Source: Pirellulaceae bacterium (lineage in GTDB: Bacteria; Planctomycetota; Planctomycetia; Pirellulales; Thermoguttaceae). Taken from it: a stretch of 64,000 bases of DNA. The notes under the pieces are model-generated. The model was not told the DNA's origin and searched no databases. It worked only from the letters and a program-made list of their open reading frames with translations. Location of the stretch: positions 1-64,000 of the forward strand of contig JAAYCB010000265.1 in NCBI GenBank assembly GCA_012744395.1, read 5' to 3'. Position numbers and translations under genes: made by a program. Below are positions 56,814 through 64,000 of this stretch, piece by piece (positions within the stretch are counted from its first letter, which is position 1; each line of letters starts with the position of its first letter).

Positions 56814-58010
56814 TCAGGCTTGCGCGGCCCATTGTTCGAGCATCTGGAACTGGCGCACGAAGCCCTGTTCAGTGACGCCCTGGGGGCTTTTGAAGAAGCT
56901 CGCCAAAAAGGTCATCTGCCCGACCTGGCCGCGGCGCCGAGCCAAGTCGGTGAATCGGACCAGGTCGAGAACCAGGGGGGCGGCCAGGAGGGAGTCGCAC
57001 CCCTGCCAGGTGAACTGGAGCGTCATCGGCGTGCCCAGGAACCCCTGGAAATGGATGTGGTCCCAGGCGGTTTTCCAGTCGCCAAGGCTCTCGATGTACT
57101 CGATCGAGACCAGGGTCTGCGGCGCGTAGCCGAGAATCTCGCGGAGCAGATGGTCTTTGCTGGCGACTTTGCCGGCCTTGTTCACCGGATCGTCAAGCAC
57201 CTTTCCATCGAGGTTGCCGAAGATGTTGTGCCCGACCCAACTCATCACCCGGAGGTTGCGATGGTGAAACATCGGGGCCAGCACGCTCTTCATCAGCGTT
57301 TCGCCGGTCTTCCCATCGCGGCCCATGTGCCGGGTGTTGTGGGTCCGCGCCAGCTCATCGAGGGCCGCCGTGTCGGACCCCAGCGACGGCGTGAAGTTGA
57401 TGTAGGAGCAGCCCAACTCGATGGCCGCCACGGCGTAGAGCGAACTGGCCCGCAACGGGCAGCCCGAGGGCTCGTCGAGCATCGGATTCAGCAGAGCCCA
57501 ACTGTCCGGGACCCGCTCGGCGGCTACCGGCGGCTCAGTCGACGCGACATTCACCACGATCACGTGGGCAAGCCGCTCCGCCTCGGAAAAGCGGCGGATG
57601 TCGTCCTTGAGCCGCTCGACCGCCTCGCGGGGCGAGCGATCGCGGGGCGGCGGCATATCGGCCAATGCCGAGATCGTCGGGCCGCACCCGATCAGTGTGC
57701 CCGGCCGAATCCGCCCATCGGCCTCATCGAGCAGATCAGCGGACTGGCGAACCAGGCCCGGGTCAAATGCCCGGTGGTCCTCGGCAAGCCGCTGGGCCTC
57801 GTCGCGGAGGCCCCCCCCGCGGATTTCGTGCCCGCCGACGACCATCGCGTTCCAGCCGGGCAGGTCAAGACCGGCCAGCGCCGGCAATCGGCTGACAAGC
57901 GCCGCCTCGCCGACCAATCCCCGGGCCAGCGCACAGAGACCCACAGTTGCCGTCGTCGCGACGCCGCCGCGGGCGCCGATCAGCCAGATTCCCAGTCGTC
58001 CGTTTGCCAT
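56814..58010 (-). CDS. Inositol-3-phosphate synthase
   Basis: A 398-residue enzyme converting glucose 6-phosphate to inositol 3-phosphate with NAD. The N-terminal NAD loop IWLIGARGGVATTATVG and the C-terminal GHNIFGNLDGKVLDD followed by NKAGKVASKDHLL are family signatures. Planctomycete-type inositol synthases like this one have been linked to inositol phospholipids. ATG 58010 has no strong ribosome-binding site; the frame is open upstream without a better start. It is convergent with the nitrilase, 111 bp away. Confidence 0.9.
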   Translation of the reverse strand: MANGRLGIWLIGARGGVATTATVGLCALARGLVGEAALVSRLPALAGLDLPGWNAMVVGGHEIRGGGLRDEAQRLAEDHRAFDPGLVRQSADLLDEADGRIRPGTLIGCGPTISALADMPPPRDRSPREAVERLKDDIRRFSEAERLAHVIVVNVASTEPPVAAERVPDSWALLNPMLDEPSGCPLRASSLYAVAAIELGCSYINFTPSLGSDTAALDELARTHNTRHMGRDGKTGETLMKSVLAPMFHHRNLRVMSWVGHNIFGNLDGKVLDDPVNKAGKVASKDHLLREILGYAPQTLVSIEYIESLGDWKTAWDHIHFQGFLGTPMTLQFTWQGCDSLLAAPLVLDLVRFTDLARRRGQVGQMTFLASFFKSPQGVTEQGFVRQFQMLEQWAAQA

Positions 58011-58395
58011 CCGTTCAATCCACAATCGCGCGTTTCCGTTTCTGATTACCGCCGGGCAGCGTCCACCTCGTCCCCAAGCTCCAGCTTGGGGACGCTCCCC
58101 CCCAGCGGCCCCTGAACCGGCAGAGCGAAGCTCCCGGCGGGGCGACCGCCTCCGGAAAGAGCAGGCGACCGGCGCGGAGCGGCTCCCGCCCACTTGGAAG
58201 AGCGCCTCGAAAACACTATGATTGTCGGGTTCGCAACCGCTTGCGTCAACCTGGCAAGGAGCGCGCAAGCCTGGGCGGCCGCCGGATCTGCGCAAGACAC
58301 AAGAAACGGCTGATGCCGGGCGAGCTATTAATCGACCAGATGCCCCGCCGTTATCCCCGTCAACCTTCCGAATCCAGGCCCATGGAGCTGCAATC
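58011..58395. repeat. Intergenic region with a perfect 12-bp palindrome
   Basis: CGTCCCCAAGCT (58069-58080) and its exact reverse complement AGCTTGGGGACG (58083-58094) are separated by CC. This is related to the palindromes at 10151-10180 and 62094-62119. The rest of the region carries the aspartate aminotransferase promoter. Confidence 0.7.
58194..58222 (+). promoter_or_regulatory. Promoter upstream of the aminotransferase
   Basis: TTGGAA (58194-58199), 17-bp spacer, TATGAT (58217-58222; five of six match). It ends 173 bp before ATG 58396. Confidence 0.55.
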
Positions 58396-59589
58396 ATGAC
58401 ACTGAGCATCTCGCGAATCGTTCAAGCTTTGGAACCCTCCGCGACGATCGCGATGGCCACGAAGGCCAAAGCGCTGAAGGCGAGGGGCGAGACGGTCTAC
58501 GACCTCAGCCTGGGCGAGCCCGATTTCGACACCCCGGCGCACATCCGCAAGGCCGCCCTCGAAGCCATGGAGAGCGGGCGGACCCACTACACCCAGTCCG
58601 GGGGGATTCCTGAACTCAGAAGGGCGATCGTCGACGCGTACCGAACGACGCATGGGCTGGAATACGCTCCCTCTCAGGTGGTCGTGTCGAACGGGGCGAA
58701 ACACGCGTTGCACAACGTTCTCACGGTTCTTCTCGATCCGGGTGACGAGGTGATCATTCCGGCGCCTTACTGGGTCAGCTATGCCGAGTTGGTCCGGCTG
58801 ACGGGAGCGACGCCGGTGATTGCTCAGACCGAACAGGCCAACAATTTCCGACTCGCGCCCGAGGCATTCCGGGCGGGGATCACCGGCAAGACGAAGGTCC
58901 TGTTGTTGTGCAGCCCATCGAACCCGACCGGCAGCATGTACTCGCCGGAGGACCTCGGCGGCCTGGCCGATATCGTGCTGGAGAAGAACCTGACCGTCGT
59001 TGCCGACGAAATCTACGAACGGCTGGTCTACGGCGATCACAAGTTCGCCAGCTTCCCGACGGTCCGCCCCGGACTCCCGGAGCGCACGGTGGTCGTCAAC
59101 GGCGTCAGCAAGACCTATGCGATGACCGGCTGGCGGATCGGCTGGGCGATGGGGCCGGCCAGTCTGGCCAAGGCGATGGACGACCTGCAAAGCCAGCAGA
59201 CCTCGTGCCCGTGCAGCATCAGCCAATACGCAGCGCTGGCCGCACTGACCGGGCCGCAAGAATCCGTCGGCCAGATGCTCGCCGAGTTCGCCAAACGCCG
59301 CGACTATGTTGAACAGCGGATCGCCGCGATCGACGGCCTGAGCTGCGCGGAAATGGCCGGCGCGTTCTATGCCTTCATCAACATCAGCCGGCACCTTGGC
59401 CGAAAATACCAGGGCGTCCAGATCGACAACTCGGCCGAGTGGTGCCTGGAACTGCTCAGCCAGCAGAAAGTGGCCACGGTGATGGGCTCGGCCTTCGGCG
59501 CCGAGGGATACGCAAGGGCATCGTTCGCCACGAGCATGGCCAACCTGGAAGCCGCCTTCGACCGCATCGAGAAATTCTTGAAGCAGTAG
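58396..59589 (+). CDS. Class I aspartate/aromatic aminotransferase
   Basis: A 397-residue PLP enzyme. The PLP lysine is K239 in NGVSKTYAMTGWRIG. Substrate and cofactor motifs: LSLGEPDFDTP, THYTQSGGIPELR, PAPYWVSYAEL, CSPSNPTGS and the C-terminal ARASFATSM arginine. Length and motifs fit the AspC/aspartate aminotransferase subgroup Igamma found in thermophiles and many bacteria, transferring the amino group between aspartate and 2-oxoglutarate. GGAG lies 8 bp before ATG 58396. Confidence 0.93.
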   Translation: MTLSISRIVQALEPSATIAMATKAKALKARGETVYDLSLGEPDFDTPAHIRKAALEAMESGRTHYTQSGGIPELRRAIVDAYRTTHGLEYAPSQVVVSNGAKHALHNVLTVLLDPGDEVIIPAPYWVSYAELVRLTGATPVIAQTEQANNFRLAPEAFRAGITGKTKVLLLCSPSNPTGSMYSPEDLGGLADIVLEKNLTVVADEIYERLVYGDHKFASFPTVRPGLPERTVVVNGVSKTYAMTGWRIGWAMGPASLAKAMDDLQSQQTSCPCSISQYAALAALTGPQESVGQMLAEFAKRRDYVEQRIAAIDGLSCAEMAGAFYAFINISRHLGRKYQGVQIDNSAEWCLELLSQQKVATVMGSAFGAEGYARASFATSMANLEAAFDRIEKFLKQ

Positions 59590-59735
59590 CAGCGCAAGCC
59601 AGGCCGCGCACGGTGGTGCAGAGCGGCCAGACCCAAGGCGGTCCGAACCACGATCACCGCCTCGCGGAACCAGGCACGGCTGAATCGCCAAACACGTTAG
59701 GGCCGCCCCACCATTGGCTGGGCACATGGCGGCGC

Positions 59736-59789
59736 GACGGGCCAGGAGACCCGTCCTACGGGAAAGACGGGTCAGGAGTCCCGTCCTAC
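59736..59789 (+). repeat. Tandem pair of GACGGG...CCCGTC hairpin repeats
   Basis: Two 24-bp units (59736-59759 and 59766-59789) with period 30 differ at two positions. Each starts GACGGG and contains CCCGTC, forming a short hairpin, and ends CCTAC. They lie 27 bp before the RecD2 start. Similar units are frequent in planctomycete intergenic DNA. Confidence 0.7.
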
Positions 59790-59815
59790 AAGACTGTTTT
59801 CCGGTAACTGCTCCC

Positions 59816-61981
59816 ATGTCCGAGGAAATCAGCGGCTGGATCGAACGGGTCACCTACCACAACCCGGAAAACGGATTCACCGTTCTGAAGGTGAAGGTCA
59901 AGGGCCACGGCGACCTGGTCACGCTCGTTGGAACGGCCACCTCGGTCTCTACCGGAGAACGGGTTGAGGCGTCGGGACGCTGGGTCGTCGACCGAGAGCA
60001 CGGCCAACAGTTCAAAGCCGAGCGGTTGAAAACCTCGCACCCCGCCTCGGCGGCAGGCATCCAGAAGTACCTGGCCTCCGGGGCGATCCGCAGCATCGGC
60101 CCCAAACTGGCGGAGAGGATCGTCGGAATCTACAAGGAACGAACCCTGGAGGTATTCGAAAAGACGCCGGATTTTCTTCTCCACGTTCGGGGGATCGGCA
60201 GCGAGAAGCTGAGACGCATACGGCAGAGCTGGGACGAGCAGCGCGAAGTCCGCAAGATCATGCTCTTCCTCTCCGAGCACGGCATCGGTTCGGGGCGGGC
60301 CGTGAGGATCTATCGAACCTATGGCCAGGAGGCGATCGCCAAGATCGAGGCCAATCCTTACCAGTTGGCCGATGACATCCGCGGCATCGGTTTCAAGACG
60401 GCGGATCAACTGGCCGCGAAGATGGGCATCGCCCGCAATAGCCCGCACCGGGCGCGGGCGGCGGTCCGCTACACCCTCCAACAATTGTCTGCCGAGGGGC
60501 ACTGCGGCTACCCGGAGCCCGAAACCGTCGAGCGGACCGCCAGACTCCTCGAAATCGATCGGGGGATTGTCGGTGAGGCCGTCGAACATGGGGTCGGCGA
60601 GGGCCTGGTCATCCGGGAGGCCATCGACGGCCAACCCTGGCTTTACCTGGCGGCCCTCCACCGCGCGGAGATCGGTTTGGCCCAGTCGGTCCGCCGAATC
60701 GCTGCGGGACCGCACCCGCTGCCCCGGATCGACATTGAAAAGGCGATCGGCTGGGTCGAGCGGAAACTGGCGATCACGCTGGCCGAAGGCCAACGGGAAG
60801 CGATCCGGCAAGCCTGCCGGCGCAAGTTTCTCGTGATCACCGGGGGACCGGGGGTCGGCAAGACAACGCTTGTCCGCAGCATCCTGGAGATCTGCACAGC
60901 CAAGAAGCTCAAATGCGTGCTCGCCGCCCCGACGGGCAGAGCGGCGAAGCGGTTGGCGGAAACCAGCGGGCGGACGGCCAAGACCATCCACCGGCTGCTC
61001 GAGTTCGACCCCGCCGAGGCGGAGTTCAAGAGAAGCCAGGGAAATCCGCTCAAAGGCGACCTGTTCGTTCTCGACGAGACTTCGATGGTCGACGTGGTGC
61101 TCGGGCATCAGTTGCTCCGGGCGGTTCCCTCCGAGGCCGCGGTGGTCTTCGTCGGCGACGTCGATCAGCTCCCCTCGGTCGGCCCCGGCTGCGTCCTGGG
61201 CGATCTGATTGCATCCGGCGCCGTGCCGGTGGTCCGCCTGACGGAGGTTTTTCGCCAGGCGTCGGAAAGCCGGATCATCACGGCGGCCTACGCGATCAAC
61301 CACGGCCGCATGCCCGACTTGAAGACGCACGAGGGTCTGAGCGACTTCTACTTCATCGAGTCGCAAGAGCCCGACGCGATTCAGACGCTGATCGTCCGCC
61401 TGGTCAAGGAACGGATTCCGGGGCGTTTCGGTTTCGACCCCAAGACGGACATCCAGGTGCTCGCGCCGATGAACCGGTCGCAGCTTGGAGCGCGGAATCT
61501 GAACCTGGTGTTGCAGGAGGCCCTGAATCCCTCCACCGGAGGTCCGGAAGTTGAACGCTTTGGCTGGACGTTTCGGATTGGCGACCGCGTGATCCAGACC
61601 GAGAACGACTACCAGCGGGACGTATTCAACGGCGACCTGGGGATCGTCGAGGAAATCAACCGGATCGAGCAGGAAATGATCGTCCGTTTCGAAGGCCGGG
61701 CTGTGAAGTACGACTTCGCCGACCTGGACGAACTATCGCTGGCCTACGTGCTTTCGATCCACAAGAGCCAGGGCTCGGAGTTTCCCTGCGTGGTGATTCC
61801 GGTCCACACGCAGCATTACGTGATGCTCCAGCGGAACCTGCTCTACACGGCAGCCACGCGGGGAAAGAAGCTGGTGATCCTGGTCGGAACGCCGAAGGCC
61901 CTGGGCATTGCCATCAGCCGCGCCGACACGCGGCGGCGCTATACGGCGCTCCGGCAGCGGCTGGGGCAACGTGCCGAATGA
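59816..61981 (+). CDS. recD2: RecD2-type SF1B DNA helicase
   Basis: A 721-residue 5'-3' helicase. N-terminal OB-like region (1-~70, GWIERVTYHNPENGFTVLKV), helix-hairpin-helix repeats (~85-215, IRSIGPKLAERIVG, VRGIGSEKLRRI, DDIRGIGFKTADQ), then Walker A GGPGVGKTT (343-351), Walker B VLDETSMVD (418-426), and the C-terminal motifs VLAPMNRSQLG and SIHKSQGSEFP. The long HhH N-terminus distinguishes RecD2 from the RecBCD subunit RecD. It acts in repair or replication-fork maintenance. ATG 59816 is chosen; upstream is repeat DNA. Confidence 0.95.
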   Translation: MSEEISGWIERVTYHNPENGFTVLKVKVKGHGDLVTLVGTATSVSTGERVEASGRWVVDREHGQQFKAERLKTSHPASAAGIQKYLASGAIRSIGPKLAERIVGIYKERTLEVFEKTPDFLLHVRGIGSEKLRRIRQSWDEQREVRKIMLFLSEHGIGSGRAVRIYRTYGQEAIAKIEANPYQLADDIRGIGFKTADQLAAKMGIARNSPHRARAAVRYTLQQLSAEGHCGYPEPETVERTARLLEIDRGIVGEAVEHGVGEGLVIREAIDGQPWLYLAALHRAEIGLAQSVRRIAAGPHPLPRIDIEKAIGWVERKLAITLAEGQREAIRQACRRKFLVITGGPGVGKTTLVRSILEICTAKKLKCVLAAPTGRAAKRLAETSGRTAKTIHRLLEFDPAEAEFKRSQGNPLKGDLFVLDETSMVDVVLGHQLLRAVPSEAAVVFVGDVDQLPSVGPGCVLGDLIASGAVPVVRLTEVFRQASESRIITAAYAINHGRMPDLKTHEGLSDFYFIESQEPDAIQTLIVRLVKERIPGRFGFDPKTDIQVLAPMNRSQLGARNLNLVLQEALNPSTGGPEVERFGWTFRIGDRVIQTENDYQRDVFNGDLGIVEEINRIEQEMIVRFEGRAVKYDFADLDELSLAYVLSIHKSQGSEFPCVVIPVHTQHYVMLQRNLLYTAATRGKKLVILVGTPKALGIAISRADTRRRYTALRQRLGQRAE

Positions 61982-62276
61982 TGAAGACTAATTGACGAGT
62001 CCCCCAGGGCGTTGCCCTTGCGCTGGTTTGTTGCGGCCCGAACGGAGCCAATCGAGCGAGGCGCGCCGGAAACGCTTGCGGGGGAGGGGGGGAGGTTCCC
62101 AAGCCGGAGCCTGGGAACCAGGAACCTCCCGCCTTGCGCAGACGACCCGCGCCCCCTCTCTTCTCCGTCCTCCTCTTGCCTTGGTCCGCCTGAACTTGAT
62201 AGACTGCCGGCCCCCGGTTGATCTGAGCAGGAGGCTTGGAATCCGGGATGCGGGGTGAGCGACAAGGAGGTCGCCG
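61982..62276. repeat. Spacer with two dispersed repeats
   Basis: At 62003-62039 lies the second copy of the 36-bp repeat of 11725-11760. At 62094-62101 GGTTCCCA pairs with its inverted copy TGGGAACC at 62112-62119, related to palindromes at 10151 and 58069. AAGGAGG (62264-62270) is the ribosome-binding site of the following kinase. Confidence 0.7.
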
Positions 62277-63881
62277 TTGCTGTCGAATTGGCCAATTCGT
62301 CTGAAGTTCCTCGTCGGGCTGGGGTTGCTGCTGCTTTCCGTGGCGATCCTGGCCGGCAGCGGGCTGGTGAGCACCCACCGCTACCGGGCGATTATCAAGA
62401 ATCTGAGCTGGCGATCCGAGGAACTGCCCGTGGCCGACGAGCTGAGCCGCCACGTGGCCGACCTGCGGATTCTCTTGGGAGAGATGAGGGGGCTGAGGGA
62501 GAGTTCGTTCCCCAGCTCCCAAACCCGGCAGATCCCGCTGCGCGCCTGGGGGGTTCGCGAACAGTTCCACACCGAGTTGGCCGAGGTCGAAGAGACGCTG
62601 GCCACCTATCGGCGGCAACTGGAGAGCAAGATGCTCGACGAGTCGCCGATTGCCGACAACGAGCGGGAGTGGAAGACGGTCGGCCAGATCGAGGCGGCGC
62701 TGGAGGTGGTCCACCGCGCGCTGGACCGAGAAGACTGGACGCTCCACGAGGTGCAGATCGACAAGCTCGACGGCAAGCTGATCGACCTCCAGCGGCTGAC
62801 AAGCGAGCTTCCCAGCCACCTTTACAGCCGGTTTCGCGGATTTGCCGCCGCGGAGCGGAGCGAGTATCGCACGCTGATCATCGGCACGTGGATCGCCGCC
62901 GCGCTGGCGGCGATGATTTTCGGCCTGTTCATCAATCTCTTCTACCAGTGGATCTTCAGGCCGTTGCGGATTCTCATCGAGGGGTCGCGATTCGTGGCGG
63001 CCGGCCAGTTCAGCTACCGGATTCACCTCCGCAGCGGCGACGAGATGGCCGAGTTGGCCGAGGCATTGAACAGCATGACGCAGCGGTTCCAGGACATCCG
63101 CGACGACCTCGACCGCCAGGTCCGCGAGCGGACCCGCCAGATGGTCCGCAGCGAGCGGTTGGCGAGCGTCGGTTTCCTGGCCGCGGGGGTCGCCCACGAA
63201 ATCAACAATCCGCTGGCCTCGATCGCGATGTGCGCCGAGTCGCTCGAAGGCCGGCTGGTGGAGCAGGCCCTCGACGGCGGCGCGCCCGACCCGCTGACGC
63301 GAAAATACCTCCAGATGATCCAGAGCGAGGCCTTCCGCTGCAAGGAGATCACGGAGAAACTGCTCGATTTCTCCCGGACCGGATCGGTCAAACGCCAGAC
63401 GGCGGACCTCGGGGAAATCGTCGCCGGGGTGATCGAAATTGTCCGCCACCTCGGCAAATACCAGCAGAAGAAGATCGACTTCGACCGCGCCGAGCGCGTC
63501 TTGGCCGCGGTCAACCCGCAGGAGATCAAGCAGGTAGTGCTCAACCTGATGACCAACGCCCTGGATTGTGTCGCGGACGGCGGCGGCGTGGTGCGGATCG
63601 GCGTGACCGAGCGCGACGGCTTTGGCGTGTTGACGTTTTCCGACAACGGTTGCGGCATGCCCGCCGACGTGCTGGAACATGTCTTCGAGCCGTTTTTCAC
63701 CCGGCGGACCGTCGGCCAGGGGACGGGGCTCGGGCTGTCGATCACGCACCGGATCATCGCCGATCATGGAGGCGAGATTGAAGCGGCAAGCGACGGACCG
63801 GGCCGCGGCGCCACGTTTCGCGTGCGGCTCCCGCTGGCCGCGGCGAACAAGCAGACCGGTCCGGTGCCACGGGCCGCGTGA
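62277..63881 (+). CDS. NtrB-type membrane sensor histidine kinase
   Basis: A 534-residue two-component kinase. Helices near 6-28 and 203-226 enclose a helical extracytoplasmic sensor of ~175 residues rich in Leu/Glu; a HAMP domain (~227-280, FRPLRILIEGSRFVAAGQF) follows. HisKA has His307 in AGVAHEINNPLASIA, and the HATPase domain shows VVLNLMTNALD, DNGCGMP and GQGTGLGLSI. The AHEINNPL type is that of NtrB-like kinases that control sigma54 activators. Start is TTG 62277, with AAGGAGG 6 bp upstream. It is 25 bp from a response-regulator gene. Confidence 0.93.
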   Translation: MLSNWPIRLKFLVGLGLLLLSVAILAGSGLVSTHRYRAIIKNLSWRSEELPVADELSRHVADLRILLGEMRGLRESSFPSSQTRQIPLRAWGVREQFHTELAEVEETLATYRRQLESKMLDESPIADNEREWKTVGQIEAALEVVHRALDREDWTLHEVQIDKLDGKLIDLQRLTSELPSHLYSRFRGFAAAERSEYRTLIIGTWIAAALAAMIFGLFINLFYQWIFRPLRILIEGSRFVAAGQFSYRIHLRSGDEMAELAEALNSMTQRFQDIRDDLDRQVRERTRQMVRSERLASVGFLAAGVAHEINNPLASIAMCAESLEGRLVEQALDGGAPDPLTRKYLQMIQSEAFRCKEITEKLLDFSRTGSVKRQTADLGEIVAGVIEIVRHLGKYQQKKIDFDRAERVLAAVNPQEIKQVVLNLMTNALDCVADGGGVVRIGVTERDGFGVLTFSDNGCGMPADVLEHVFEPFFTRRTVGQGTGLGLSITHRIIADHGGEIEAASDGPGRGATFRVRLPLAAANKQTGPVPRAA

Positions 63882-63906
63882 ACATTCGTAGAACGGGAAT
63901 TCAACC

Positions 63907-64000
63907 ATGGCAGAAGTCAAAGACAAGCCGACGCGGCGGTCCGCTGCTTCCCTCAGACTCCTGTTTGCCGACGACGAGCCGTCGCTCCAGGAGTTGATGC
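63907..64000 (+). CDS. Response regulator, N-terminal fragment (runs off the right edge)
   Basis: Only the first 31 residues are present. After a basic start (MAEVKDKPTRRSA) the receiver's first strand and acidic pair appear in LLFADDEPSLQELM. GGGA precedes ATG 63907. It is almost certainly the partner of the kinase at 62277; an NtrC-type output domain is likely but lies outside the window. Confidence 0.85.
   Translation, partial: MAEVKDKPTRRSAASLRLLFADDEPSLQELM

Overview
The window reads as a chromosome segment of a high-GC planctomycete, probably from the Pirellulales/Thermoguttales side of the phylum (inferred, no rRNA or tRNA seen). Pointers are Tat-exported Gfo/Idh/MocA oxidoreductases, an SHD1 domain joined to a beta-propeller, HEAT-repeat secreted proteins, a GYF_2 membrane protein, a small acidic protein beginning MSIGPLGG, zinc-ribbon membrane proteins, a bacterial inositol-phosphate synthase, and intergenic palindromes of a kind common in planctomycete genomes. 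Genes are mostly single or in short operons on both strands. I see no phage, integrase, transposase, CRISPR array or defence island.

Layout. 1-7 kb: end of a Gfo/Idh/MocA gene, a broken small membrane protein, an HtrA protease, acetyl-CoA synthetase (acs) and a DUF2079 membrane protein. 7-12 kb: a secreted HEAT-like protein with its own promoter, an AcuC/HDAC-type deacetylase, a secreted nucleoside hydrolase, then about 900 bp of non-coding, repeat-bearing DNA. 12-20 kb: a block with an envelope and cell-wall flavour: giant AsmA-like protein, small MSIGPLGG protein, DapF, a DUF374 acyltransferase preceded by a possible leader ORF, XseA, and an aberrant AroE homologue. 20-25 kb: two secreted metallopeptidase-like proteins (M14, and M23 with PKD and a C-terminal binding module) and a lone PntAA. 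25.7-26.6 kb: rplM-rpsI. 26.6-30.2 kb: secreted hypothetical, HEAT protein, Rcp1-like response regulator with an ABM-domain enzyme. 30.4-45 kb: a ROK kinase fused to an Mth938-like domain followed by a Gfo/Idh/MocA oxidoreductase, secreted glycoside-hydrolase-like, SHD1/propeller and BNR proteins, a phosphohexomutase, a five-zinc-ribbon membrane protein, a frameshifted lipoyl-like gene, a GYF_2 protein and another oxidoreductase. 45-52 kb: a 1150-residue hybrid kinase and a tight kamA-ykgJ-ATP-grasp operon. 52-64 kb: SDR-like protein, alpha/beta hydrolase, nitrilase, inositol-3-phosphate synthase, aspartate aminotransferase, RecD2, and an NtrB-type kinase with the beginning of its response regulator at the right edge.

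The most distinctive items are the kamA-ykgJ-ATP-grasp operon (lysine 2,3-aminomutase coupled to an amino-acid ligase), the ROK-Mth938 fusion, the five-fold zinc-ribbon protein, the AroE and SDR homologues that have lost signature catalytic residues, and two genes whose coherent sequence is split by a frameshift. The two frameshifts may be real decay or consensus errors. I found no single large unknown system; novelty here is at the level of individual operons and architectures.
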